Source of the DNA: Nitrospirota bacterium
Lineage (GTDB): Bacteria; Nitrospirota; JACRHJ01
DNA length: 64,000 nucleotides
Reading direction: 5' to 3'
NCBI GenBank assembly: GCA_016212105.1
Contig: JACRHJ010000032.1
Coordinates: 1-64,000 of the forward strand
The translations under genes and the position numbers were made by a program. How positions within the stretch are numbered: the first letter of the stretch is position 1; the number at the start of each line of letters is the position of its first letter. Below are positions 30,081 through 37,911 of this stretch, one piece after another. The notes under the pieces were generated by a model that saw nothing but the letters and a program-made list of their open reading frames with translations, ran no database searches and was not told where the DNA came from.

Positions 30081-31334
30081 ATGGACGATTTCAGGTACGT
30101 GGACGGCAGGCTCTTCTGCGAGGACGTCGCCGTCGAGGAGATAGCCCGCGAAGCGGGCACGCCGGTATACATATACAGCAAAAAAACGCTGGAGAGGCAC
30201 TTCAAGGTTTTCGACGAGGCCTTCTCCGGAATGCCCCATATCGTGTGCTTCGCCATGAAGGCGAACTCGAACCAGTCGGTCGTCGGGACGTTCGCAAAAC
30301 TCGGCGGAGGGGCGGACGTCGTATCCGGCGGCGAGCTGTTCCGGGCGATGAGGGCGGGCGTCCCTGCCGAGAAGATAGTATACGCGGGCGTCGGCAAGAC
30401 GGTCGCCGAGATTGAATATGCGCTCAACTCCGGCATACTCATGTTCAACATAGAGTCCGAGGACGAGCTGCTGACGATAGACGAGACGGCGGGCCGGCTC
30501 GGCGTGAAGGCCAGGGTCGCGCTACGGATAAACCCGGACGTGGACGCGCAGACCCACCCGTACATCTCGACCGGGCTCAAGAAGAACAAGTTCGGCATAG
30601 CGATAGAGCACGCGATGGAGGGTTACAGGACGGCATCGGCCCTTTCGAACATAGAGGTCGTGGGAATACACCAGCACATCGGCTCCCAGCTCACGGAACT
30701 CGGCCCGTTCGTGGACTCGCTGAAGAAGACGGTCGAGCTTGTCGCCCGGCTGAAGGATGCCGGCGTGGACATAAAATACATAGACGTAGGCGGCGGTCTC
30801 GGCATAAAGTACCTCGACGAGGACCCGCCGCACCCGTCGGAGCTTGCGGACGCGCTCATGCCGGTACTCGAGGGCGTCGGTTGCACGCTGATCTTCGAGC
30901 CGGGCCGTGTGCTTGTCGGGAACGCGGGCTGCCTCGTGACGAAGGTGCTATACAGGAAGGCGACCGAGGTCAAGAACTTCGTGATAGTGGACGCGGGCAT
31001 GAACGACCTCGTCCGCCCGACGCTCTACCAGGCCTACCATGCGGTAAAGCCGGTAATGAAGAAGGAGGGCCCCGAGTACGTCGCGGACGTCGTCGGGCCG
31101 ATATGCGAGACGGGCGACTTCCTGGCGAAGGACCGGACGATGACCGTGCCGGAGGGCGGCGACCTGCTTGCCGTGATGAGCGCGGGGGCGTACGGCTTTA
31201 CGATGTCGTCCAACTACAACTCCCGTCCGAGGGCGGCCGAGGTGATGGTCTCCGGAGGGAAGTTCCAGGTCGTCAGGAAGCGCGAGACCTACGAAGACCT
31301 GGTAAAGGGCGAGGCCCTCGCGGATTTTTCGTAA
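30081..31334 (+). CDS. lysA: Diaminopimelate decarboxylase
   Basis: A 417-residue PLP enzyme of the alanine-racemase fold that converts meso-DAP to L-lysine, the last step of lysine synthesis. The Schiff-base lysine is Lys60 in CFAMKANSN. HQHIGSQ (about 200), YIDVGGGLG, FEPGRVLVGNAG and the catalytic-cysteine block GPICETGDFLAKDR (about 350) are all present. Full length. It is followed by a TPR gene, then dapF, dapA, dapB and dapL on the same strand, so it opens the lysine/DAP gene group. Start is ATG 30081 with GAGGA just upstream. Confidence 0.96.
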   Translation: MDDFRYVDGRLFCEDVAVEEIAREAGTPVYIYSKKTLERHFKVFDEAFSGMPHIVCFAMKANSNQSVVGTFAKLGGGADVVSGGELFRAMRAGVPAEKIVYAGVGKTVAEIEYALNSGILMFNIESEDELLTIDETAGRLGVKARVALRINPDVDAQTHPYISTGLKKNKFGIAIEHAMEGYRTASALSNIEVVGIHQHIGSQLTELGPFVDSLKKTVELVARLKDAGVDIKYIDVGGGLGIKYLDEDPPHPSELADALMPVLEGVGCTLIFEPGRVLVGNAGCLVTKVLYRKATEVKNFVIVDAGMNDLVRPTLYQAYHAVKPVMKKEGPEYVADVVGPICETGDFLAKDRTMTVPEGGDLLAVMSAGAYGFTMSSNYNSRPRAAEVMVSGGKFQVVRKRETYEDLVKGEALADFS

Positions 31335-31393
31335 AGGAAAAAAGCAGGTCCCTCCGCTTCGGTCGGGACGACGGCATCAATGCCAACCTCTCA

Positions 31394-31435
31394 ATAGTTT
31401 CTGGGCCGCCTCTTTACAAAGAGGCGGGACTTTTC
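31394..31435 (+). repeat. GGGAC hairpin, copy 11 (5' of the TPR gene)
   Basis: Stem CCGCCTCTTT / AAAGAGGCGG, loop AC. The GGGAC end is about 45 bases from the TTG start that follows. Confidence 0.8.
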
Positions 31436-31475
31436 TTGCCCCCCGTTTTTTGTATTTAACAAAGGCGGTGTTGAA

Positions 31476-31976
31476 TTGAGTGAAGACCCCTGGAAAGAGA
31501 CGGACCCGGCCAAGGACAGGCCTGCCGGGCCGGAGCAGGACCCGGAGGAGTTTTACAAGGCGGGCGTGTTCCTCCTGAAGCGGAACAGGGCGAAGGAGGC
31601 GCTGGTCGCCTTCAAGCAGGCGCTGGAGCTTAGGCCGACCGACCCGCGCTACAAGTCGTATTTCGGGCTTGCGCTCGCGGTATCCGAGAACCGTGTCAAG
31701 GAGGCGCTCCGCATCTGCGAGAGCACGGTCGAGAAGGAGTTCTTCCGTTCGGAGCTGTACCTGAACCTGGGCCGCGTATACCTCATGGCGGGCAACAGGA
31801 GGAAGGCGCACCAGGCATTCCGGAAGGGGCTCGCGCTCGACAGGGACAGCAACGAGCTGAAGTTCGAGCTTGACCGCATGGGCGTCAGGAAGCAGCCGGT
31901 GCTCCCGTTTCTGGACAGGAGGCACGCGCTGAACAAGCTGGCCGGAAAACTCCTGCACAGGCTGAGGCTGAGATAA
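31476..31976 (+). CDS. TPR-repeat protein
   Basis: A 166-residue soluble protein with about three tetratricopeptide repeats: PEEFYKAGVFLLKRNRAKEA, then a degenerate one with YKSYFGLALAVSENRVKEAL, then YLNLGRVYLMAGNRRKAHQA. A basic tail (KLAGKLLHRLRLR) ends it. No signal peptide. Likely a protein-interaction module; no partner is evident. It starts with TTG 31476 (MSEDPW), with GGCGGT about 6 bases before. It sits inside the lysine gene group, between lysA and dapF, but is separated from both by repeats. Confidence 0.8.
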   Translation: MSEDPWKETDPAKDRPAGPEQDPEEFYKAGVFLLKRNRAKEALVAFKQALELRPTDPRYKSYFGLALAVSENRVKEALRICESTVEKEFFRSELYLNLGRVYLMAGNRRKAHQAFRKGLALDRDSNELKFELDRMGVRKQPVLPFLDRRHALNKLAGKLLHRLRLR

Positions 31977-32046
31977 ACAAGAGGGGTCTTTCTATCATTA
32001 GTATGGTTTAAACAACAGGCTTGTTAAAACCCGTGTGAGCATTGGC

Positions 32047-32129
32047 TGTCATTCTGAGCGTAGCGAAGAATTGCATTAAGTATTTGCATTTCAAGATACA
32101 GGCAATTCTTCGCTACGCTCAGAATGACA
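32047..32129. repeat. Long perfect inverted repeat (CATTCTGAG family)
   Basis: Two 28-base arms, TGTCATTCTGAGCGTAGCGA onward and its exact complement, are separated by 27 bases, in the gap between the TPR gene and dapF. It would form a large hairpin in RNA. Confidence 0.85.
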
Positions 32130-32206
32130 AATCCGGGGTCGCTCGTCTTTGTTTACGGCCGTTATTTACCCACGCTAAACGAGAAAGGACCAACAAGGGG
32201 TAGAAG

Positions 32207-33028
32207 ATGTACAGGCTGCCGTTCGTAAAGATGCACGCGTCGGGAAACGACTTCATAATAATAGACACGCGCCAGGGCCAGGTCCAGGGCGACGTGACGG
32301 AGTTCGTCCGGAAGGTCTGCCGTCAGCACTACTCTGTCGGCGCGGACGGGCTGATACTGATACAGGGTTCGGACACGGCCGACTTCCGCTGGCAGTTCTT
32401 CAACTCGGACGGGGGCGAGGTCGAGATGTGCGGGAACGGCTCGCGCTGCGCCGCGCGTTTCGCGTATCTGAAGGGCATCGCAGGAAAGAGCCTCAGGTTC
32501 GAGACGCTCGCGGGCGTCATACACGCAGAGATAATGGACGGGACGGTCAAGGTCCAGTTGACCGCGCCCAGGGACTTCCAGCCGGAGGTCTCGGTGAAGC
32601 TCGGGGCCTGGACGCGCGAAGGCTCGTTCCTGAACACGGGCGTACCGCACGTCGTCTACTTCGTGGACGACCTGGAGACGGTGGACGTGGTGTCAGAGGG
32701 CTCGCTTACCAGGTACAACGAACTCTTCCGCCCTTCGGGCACGAACGCGAACTTCGCCAAGGTGCTGGGCAGGGGCGAGATGGCGGTGCGTACCTACGAG
32801 CGCGGGGTCGAGGGCGAGACGCTCGCGTGCGGGACGGGCGCGACAGCGGCCGCGCTGGTCGCGGGCGCTAAGGGCCTGGTGGACTCGCCGGTGCGGCTCA
32901 CGACTCAGGGCGGGAGCGTCCTGAAGGTCTACTTCGGATGGGACGGGAGCGAGTTCAAGGACGTCTTCCTCGAAGGGGACGCGGTGCTCGTATACCAGGG
33001 CGCGCTTGAAGAGGGGGCGCTTCTGTAA
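32207..33028 (+). CDS. dapF: Diaminopimelate epimerase
   Basis: A 273-residue cofactor-independent epimerase that interconverts LL-DAP and meso-DAP. Both catalytic cysteines are visible: EVEMCGNGSRCAARF (about Cys76) and LACGTGATAAAL (about Cys217). The start MYRLPFVKMHASGNDFIIID and the block GTNANFAKV are typical. In this genome it acts directly on the product of DapL, whose gene is nearby. A good AAGGGGTAGAAG leader precedes ATG 32207. Confidence 0.95.
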   Translation: MYRLPFVKMHASGNDFIIIDTRQGQVQGDVTEFVRKVCRQHYSVGADGLILIQGSDTADFRWQFFNSDGGEVEMCGNGSRCAARFAYLKGIAGKSLRFETLAGVIHAEIMDGTVKVQLTAPRDFQPEVSVKLGAWTREGSFLNTGVPHVVYFVDDLETVDVVSEGSLTRYNELFRPSGTNANFAKVLGRGEMAVRTYERGVEGETLACGTGATAAALVAGAKGLVDSPVRLTTQGGSVLKVYFGWDGSEFKDVFLEGDAVLVYQGALEEGALL

Positions 33029-33358
33029 ATCATAGGGGTTGTCTCCCCGTGCCCATTCGACTACGCTCAGGGCAGGCTTTGACACGGGGTCCAGGAAGTT
33101 GTAGGGCGCGACCCACCGCTTGTCATTCCCGCGAAAGCGGGAATCCATTGTAACGCACAAAGTCAAAATGGACCCCCGTTTTCACGGGGGTGACAATCAG
33201 GGCGGGCACACGGACCCGCCCCTGCATAAAGGCATCGGTGGGCAATGCCCACCCTACGAAAGTTTACGGACGCAAAAAAGAGAAAAGCGGATTCTTCGCT
33301 TCGCTCAGAATGACAGATATTGTGTTTCACGCATCACGATAAATATCCGGAGGTCAAC
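33029..33358. repeat. Repeat cluster between dapF and dapA
   Basis: A CCCCGTGC...GACACGGGG repeat interrupted by ATTCGACTACGCTCAGGGCA (about 33040-33095), a TCCCGCGAAAGCGGGA hairpin (about 33125-33145), a CCCCCGTTTTCACGGGGG hairpin (about 33172-33192), a GGGCGGGCACACGGACCCGC hairpin (about 33200-33222), a GGTGGGCAATGCCCACC hairpin (about 33237-33254) and a CATTCTGAG-type repeat (about 33288-33313). Confidence 0.7.
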
Positions 33359-34231
33359 ATGCTCAAAGGCTCGATGGTAGCGATAGTAACGCCCTTCAGG
33401 GACGGCAAGGTGGACGAGGCCGCGCTGGGCGAACTGATAGACTGGCATATCGCGTCCGGCACGGACGCGATCGTCCCGTGCGGCACGACCGGCGAGTCCG
33501 CGACGCTCACATACGAGGAGCACGACCACGTAATCGAGTACACCATCAGGAAGGTCGCGGGCCGCGTCCCGGTAATCGCGGGCACAGGCTCGAACTCGAC
33601 GGACGAGACGATAGCGCTCACGAAGCACGCGAAGGACGCGGGCGCGGACGCGGCGCTGCTCATCACGCCGTACTACAACAAGCCGACGCAGGAGGGTCTG
33701 TACAGGCATTACAAGGCGGTCGCGGACGCGGTCGGCATACCCATCGTGATGTACAACGTCCCGGGCAGGACCTCGGTCAACATGCTGCCGTCCACGGTCG
33801 CGCGCTGCGCGCACATAGAGAACATCGTCGGGATAAAGGAGGCGACCGCGAACCTCCAGCAGATAAGCGAGATAATCGAGCTGTGCGAGGGGAAGCTGGA
33901 CGTATACTCCGGCGACGACTTCACGGTGCTCCCGACGCTCGCCATCGGCGGCATGGGCGTCATCTCGGTCTCGGCCAACTGCGCCCCGGCGGACATGGCG
34001 GGGCTGTGCGACTCATACTTCGCGGGAAACCTGGAGGAGTCGAGGCGCTACCACTACAGGATGCAGCCGCTTAACCAGGCGATGTTCTTCGAGACGAACC
34101 CGATACCGGTAAAGACCGCGCTCGGCATGATGGGCAGGATAAACCCGGAGCTGAGGCTTCCCTTGTGCCCGATGTCCGAGGGCAACACCGAGAAGCTCAG
34201 GAATGTGCTGAAGGCGTACGGGCTGATATAA
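33359..34231 (+). CDS. dapA: 4-hydroxy-tetrahydrodipicolinate synthase
   Basis: A 290-residue class I aldolase-fold enzyme that condenses pyruvate with aspartate semialdehyde, the committed step to DAP. The signature PCGTTGESATLTYEEH (about 42-57), the catalytic tyrosine region ITPYYNKPTQEGLY and YNVPGRTSVNM, and the Schiff-base lysine in VGIKEATANL (about 162) are present. Start is ATG 33359: CCGGAGG precedes it by 5-8 bases, and the 13 residues upstream are repeat translation. A three-gene AT-rich cassette separates it from dapB. Confidence 0.96.
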   Translation: MLKGSMVAIVTPFRDGKVDEAALGELIDWHIASGTDAIVPCGTTGESATLTYEEHDHVIEYTIRKVAGRVPVIAGTGSNSTDETIALTKHAKDAGADAALLITPYYNKPTQEGLYRHYKAVADAVGIPIVMYNVPGRTSVNMLPSTVARCAHIENIVGIKEATANLQQISEIIELCEGKLDVYSGDDFTVLPTLAIGGMGVISVSANCAPADMAGLCDSYFAGNLEESRRYHYRMQPLNQAMFFETNPIPVKTALGMMGRINPELRLPLCPMSEGNTEKLRNVLKAYGLI

Positions 34232-34258
34232 TTTAAGATAAGCACTTAAGGAGCAACG

Positions 34259-35011
34259 ATGCCCAAGTATAAGAATCCTCCACTTGTGGAAGCCCTGTGT
34301 GAGTTTCAATTCGAAGCGGGAGAACCGTTCGACAACACGATCCCAGGGTTGTTCTATGCAGAAATAAAGGGCGAATATCCTATCAAGAAGCAGCAGAGGG
34401 GCATTGATTTCAAATTAAACCAGGCGGATGGTAAATTTGAGGCCACTCCGGGCATATCGGAGAAGTCCCAATTTTATAACAAGGAAGAAAACGCCTTGAT
34501 ACAGATAGGGACTAACATGCTTGCCGTTAATACTCTGACACCTTATCCGGGCTGGGAAGCATTTAAGCCCATGATAACAAAACACCGGGAAATTTATCAA
34601 CAACTGGCAACCCCAAAGGGAATTAAGCGAATCGGTCTCAGGTATATTAACAAGATAAACATTCCGGAAAAAGAGCACGAAGGGAGTGTAATAGAGCTAA
34701 AAGATTATTTCACGTTCATTCCTCAAACGCCCAAGGCCCTACCTTCGAATGTAAGTTCATTTAATCTGAAGGTAGATATTCCATATAATGATGGGCGAGA
34801 TACCATCATACTGATATTGGCCTCGACAAAGCCGGACAAAGAAAACACAATGGCGGTTTTTCTTGACATAGACTACTCTATAGTGAATAACTCAAAGACT
34901 GCTTTGGACGAGAATGAATGGATTGAAGAAGCCCATAGCAATATTGAAATGGCGTTCGAGGAAATATTAACCGATAAATGCCGAGCGTTATTCATGGAGA
35001 CAATCCAATGA
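34259..35011 (+). CDS. TIGR04255-like protein, first gene of a three-gene cassette
   Basis: A 250-residue protein starting MPKYKNPPLVEALCEFQFE, which I recognise as the opening of the sporadically distributed family TIGR04255 (function unknown; about 250 residues, matching). Other blocks are RIGLRYINKINIP near the middle and DIDYSIVNN plus a C-terminal helix (EEAHSNIEMAFEEIL). No signal or membrane segment, no nuclease motif. AAGGAG lies 6 bases before the ATG. The gene is much more AT-rich than dapA before it. Its stop overlaps the next start (ATGA). Family distribution and position suggest a mobile accessory, possibly defence, operon; that role is inference. Confidence 0.75.
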   Translation: MPKYKNPPLVEALCEFQFEAGEPFDNTIPGLFYAEIKGEYPIKKQQRGIDFKLNQADGKFEATPGISEKSQFYNKEENALIQIGTNMLAVNTLTPYPGWEAFKPMITKHREIYQQLATPKGIKRIGLRYINKINIPEKEHEGSVIELKDYFTFIPQTPKALPSNVSSFNLKVDIPYNDGRDTIILILASTKPDKENTMAVFLDIDYSIVNNSKTALDENEWIEEAHSNIEMAFEEILTDKCRALFMETIQ

Positions 35012-35592
35012 ACACCGTCGTAGATAATGGACTTCGTGCATACATGTTTTCAAATTCATCTAGTGTAGCTACGCTTGGGTACCTGAACACAGGAAGGCCA
35101 GAACTATTGGCTAATCATGGCGTTGGCATCGTGTGTGGTAATGTGGCTACGGCGGGGGGCCCTTGTTTAGATGATATTATTATACCACTTAGACAAATCG
35201 GGGCATGGGGTCTGTGTGAAACGGCAAGGGATTATCGAGAAGAATCATCCGTTGTGCGTGAGCAAGACGAAAAGCTTGCCGACCTAAGAAAATATTATCA
35301 AATCGAAGATGAAATTTCCGTAAAACATTTTCTTCTTGGGAATGCCTTCATCATCGATTACCTATTGGAAGCCCCAGATAAAATAGAGAATGTTTTTGGG
35401 GCGGATGCTAAGTTGGCGCTGGAACTGAGCGGCTACGACGAGTCCGACGTGGAGGATATCGTCATCGCCATCCTGTCTCCATTTGATGTTGAAATCACTT
35501 TGCGCCTCCATAATCAACTTGACGACGAGTGGGCATTATCCGTCTTCAAGGCTACGGATTGCAAACTTGTAACGGTCGTCAATTGCACATGA
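35008..35592 (+). CDS. Unknown protein, second gene of the cassette
   Basis: A 194-residue protein that I do not recognise. It opens with MNTVVDNGLRAYMFSNSSSV; the N-terminal half is mixed and carries GVGIVCGNVATAGGPCLDD and IPLRQIGAWG. The middle is charged (EESSVVREQDEKLADLRKYY), and the C-terminal part is acidic (GYDESDVEDIV, EITLRLHNQLDDEW). No membrane segment. The start at ATG 35008 is set by the 4-base overlap with the upstream stop. The same ATGA overlap links it to the third gene at 35589, so the three proteins should be made in fixed ratio and may work together. AT-rich like its partners. Confidence 0.65.
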   Translation: MNTVVDNGLRAYMFSNSSSVATLGYLNTGRPELLANHGVGIVCGNVATAGGPCLDDIIIPLRQIGAWGLCETARDYREESSVVREQDEKLADLRKYYQIEDEISVKHFLLGNAFIIDYLLEAPDKIENVFGADAKLALELSGYDESDVEDIVIAILSPFDVEITLRLHNQLDDEWALSVFKATDCKLVTVVNCT

Positions 35593-35957
35593 CATTCGAC
35601 TGGCGCCTATATATTGAACTGGCCGATGAGCTAATAAAGGCAGACCCATCAGGTCGACTTGCTGAAGCATACTACCGTTCTGCCATTAGCAGAATGTATT
35701 ACGGTGTATTTTGCTTGACACGAGAACGCCTCACGAATATGGGGATACGGTTTTCCACTACCGGAGAGGTTCATAAAGAAGTACGGGAAGTGTTAACGAG
35801 ACGATTCAATAGTACCGCCTCAACGAAGTTGGCAAAAAAGCTGGGAGAATTACATACCTATAGAAAGAAAGCGGATTATGATAGCTCGTTAGGAATAAAT
35901 ACAAGTATAGCCGATGGTATAAAAAAAGACGCCTTAGAGTGCCTTGCTCAAATTTAA
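35589..35957 (+). CDS. HEPN-like protein, third gene of the cassette
   Basis: A 122-residue, all-helical protein with the HEPN pattern: AEAYYRSAISRMYYGVFCLTRE (about 25-46) and, in the last helices, LHTYRKKADYDSS (about 88-100). Many HEPN proteins are toxin or antiphage RNases with an R-x4-6-H motif. Here the Arg is followed by KKADYD without a His, so catalysis is doubtful; it resembles non-catalytic HEPN proteins that bind nucleic acid or a partner. Start ATG 35589 overlaps the previous stop (ATGA). The dapB leader begins 26 bases after its stop. Confidence 0.7.
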   Translation: MTFDWRLYIELADELIKADPSGRLAEAYYRSAISRMYYGVFCLTRERLTNMGIRFSTTGEVHKEVREVLTRRFNSTASTKLAKKLGELHTYRKKADYDSSLGINTSIADGIKKDALECLAQI

Positions 35958-35983
35958 CACATTGATAATCAAGGGACGTTAAA

Positions 35984-36787
35984 ATGATCAATTGCATAGT
36001 CACCGGCGTCGCCGGCCGCATGGGCAGAAGGATAGTGGACATAGTGCTTGAGACGGACGGCATGGACGTGTCGGGCGCGACGGAGAGGACGGGCCACGAG
36101 CTGGTCGGGATGGACGTCGGCGACTTCCTGGGACTGGGGAAGAAGGGCTCGGCCATCTCGGACGACGTCGCGAAGGTTATCAAGGGCTCGGACGTGATAA
36201 TAGACTTCACGTTCCCGGAGGTAACGCTCCTCAACCTGCGCGCGGCGGCAAAGGCGGGCAAGGCCGCGGTGATAGGCTCTACAGGCTTTTCCGGCGACCA
36301 GACGGCCGAGGTGAAGAGGCTCGCTAAGAAGATACCCATAGTGCTCGCGCCCAACATGAGCGTCGGCGTCAACCTCCTCCTGAAGGTGCTCGCGGACGTC
36401 GCGCGCGTGCTGGACGAGGACTACGACATAGACATCGTCGAGACGCACCACAGGCACAAGAAGGACGCGCCCTCCGGCACCGCGCTCAAGATGGCGCAGG
36501 TCGTCGCGGCGGCGCGCGGCAAGAGCCTCGACAAGGTCGGCGTCTTTGAGCGCCACGGCAACATCGGCGAGCGGAAGCGCGGGGAGATAGGCGTCCAGAC
36601 GCTCCGGGTCGGCGACGTGGTCGGCGAGCACACCGTGATATTCGGGACGCTCGGCGAGCGCATAGAGATAACGCACAAGGCGTCCTCGCGCGACGTCTTC
36701 GCGCGCGGCGCGGTACGCGCGGCCGCGTGGGTGTCGAGGCAGAAGCCGGGTCTTTACGACATGCAGGACGTGCTGGGGATAAAATAA
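35984..36787 (+). CDS. dapB: 4-hydroxy-tetrahydrodipicolinate reductase
   Basis: A 267-residue NAD(P)H-dependent reductase. The nucleotide-binding motif CIVTGVAGRMGR is at the N-terminus, STGFSGDQ and APNMSVGVN lie mid-protein, and the substrate/catalytic block is VETHHRHKKDAPSGTA (about 150-165), with the catalytic His and Lys. It produces tetrahydrodipicolinate, the substrate of DapL. Normally directly downstream of dapA in such operons; here an AT-rich cassette of 1.7 kb lies between. Start is ATG 35984 with AAGGGACG upstream. Confidence 0.96.
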   Translation: MINCIVTGVAGRMGRRIVDIVLETDGMDVSGATERTGHELVGMDVGDFLGLGKKGSAISDDVAKVIKGSDVIIDFTFPEVTLLNLRAAAKAGKAAVIGSTGFSGDQTAEVKRLAKKIPIVLAPNMSVGVNLLLKVLADVARVLDEDYDIDIVETHHRHKKDAPSGTALKMAQVVAAARGKSLDKVGVFERHGNIGERKRGEIGVQTLRVGDVVGEHTVIFGTLGERIEITHKASSRDVFARGAVRAAAWVSRQKPGLYDMQDVLGIK

Positions 36788-36984
36788 CCGGGCGTGTTGC
36801 GCCCGCACTATTTGTAGGGGCCGACCTATGTGTTGGCCCTGCCGTCACCCCCGCGAAAGCGGGGGCCCAGTGACGTTGGGATTATCGAAAGCCGCTGGAT
36901 TCCCGCTGGAGTTTACCCCGGTATGTCTAAAGCCGGGGCGGGAATGACGCACTATTCACGCAACACGGTACACGGACGTAAACC
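36788..36984. repeat. Repeat cluster after dapB
   Basis: A GCCGAC hairpin variant (about 36814-36840), a CCCCCGCGAAAGCGGGGG hairpin (about 36848-36868) and an inverted long CCCGCCCCGGCTTTAGGCAT-family repeat (about 36893-36948). Confidence 0.65.
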
Positions 36985-37734
36985 ATGCGCCTTGTAAGAT
37001 ACATACGAAAAGACAAAGAGGGCTGCGGCATCCTCGAAGAGAACCGCATCCAGCCGGTCGAGGACCTGTTCGGCCTGAAGAAGTCCGGCAGGCCGTTCGA
37101 CATGGTCGAGGCGAGGCTCCTCGCGCCGACTGCGCCGTCGAAGATTATCTGCGCCGGGCTCAACTACATGGACCACGCGGCCGAGATGAACATGCCGATC
37201 CCGTCCGAGCCGATAATATTCATGAAGCCGCCGTCCGCGGTCCTCGGGCCGGGCGGCGTGATAAAGTACCCGAACATGTCGCACCAGGTGGAGCACGAGG
37301 CTGAGCTTGGCGTGGTTATCGGGAAGACGACTAAGGACGTGACGCCCGAGGGCGCGGCCGCCTGCATACGCGGCTACACATGCTTCAACGACGTCACCGC
37401 GCGCGACCTCCAGAAAAAAGACGGCCAGTGGACGCGGGCGAAGTCGTTCGACACGTTCGCGGTCTTCGGCCCGTGGATAGAGACAGAGCTGGACCCGTTC
37501 AACGTGATGGTCGAGGCATACCTGAACGGCGCGGTAAAGCAGTCGTCCTCCACCGCGAACATGATATTCCCGGTCTACGGCCTGGTCTCGTTCATATCGA
37601 GGGTGATGACGCTCCTCCCCGGCGACGTGATAGCGACCGGGACTCCGCCGGGCATCGGCCCGATGAAGGTGGGCGACGAGATCGAGATAAGGATAACGGG
37701 GATAGGCACGCTGTACAATACGATTGGGATGTAA
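36985..37734 (+). CDS. Fumarylacetoacetate hydrolase family protein
   Basis: A 249-residue FAH-fold enzyme. The core begins near IICAGLNYMDHAAEM (about residue 52). The metal ligands are in SHQVEHEAELGVVIG (about 100-114, E-x-E) and FNDVTARDLQKKDGQW with a following Asp. TGTPPGIGPMKVGD and the closing GIGTLYNTIG are typical. Family members include oxaloacetate tautomerases/decarboxylases and catechol meta-pathway hydrolases; the short FAH-only form favours an oxaloacetate or acylpyruvate activity. The N-terminal 50 residues are a small extra domain. Position between dapB and dapL may be incidental. Confidence 0.85.
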   Translation: MRLVRYIRKDKEGCGILEENRIQPVEDLFGLKKSGRPFDMVEARLLAPTAPSKIICAGLNYMDHAAEMNMPIPSEPIIFMKPPSAVLGPGGVIKYPNMSHQVEHEAELGVVIGKTTKDVTPEGAAACIRGYTCFNDVTARDLQKKDGQWTRAKSFDTFAVFGPWIETELDPFNVMVEAYLNGAVKQSSSTANMIFPVYGLVSFISRVMTLLPGDVIATGTPPGIGPMKVGDEIEIRITGIGTLYNTIGM

Positions 37735-37911
37735 CGCTAAGAATAAGGCAGGGCCGACATCCTTCGGCTACGCTCAGGACAGGCTCTGGTCGGCCCCTAC
37801 AAAATTGTAGGGGAGGACCCTCGTGTCCTCCCTTCTTGAATCAGATAAAAGCAGGTCCCTCCGCTTCGGTCGGGACGACAGGCATAATACATACACGGGG
37901 AGGCAATTGTT
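37735..37911. repeat. Repeat cluster before dapL
   Basis: A GCCGAC hairpin whose loop carries an inserted CTTCGGCTACGCTCAGGACA segment (about 37752-37800), then a GTAGGGGAGGACCCTCGTG block (about 37806-37836) and a CTCCGCTTCGGTCGGGACGA repeat (about 37852-37882). Confidence 0.65.
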
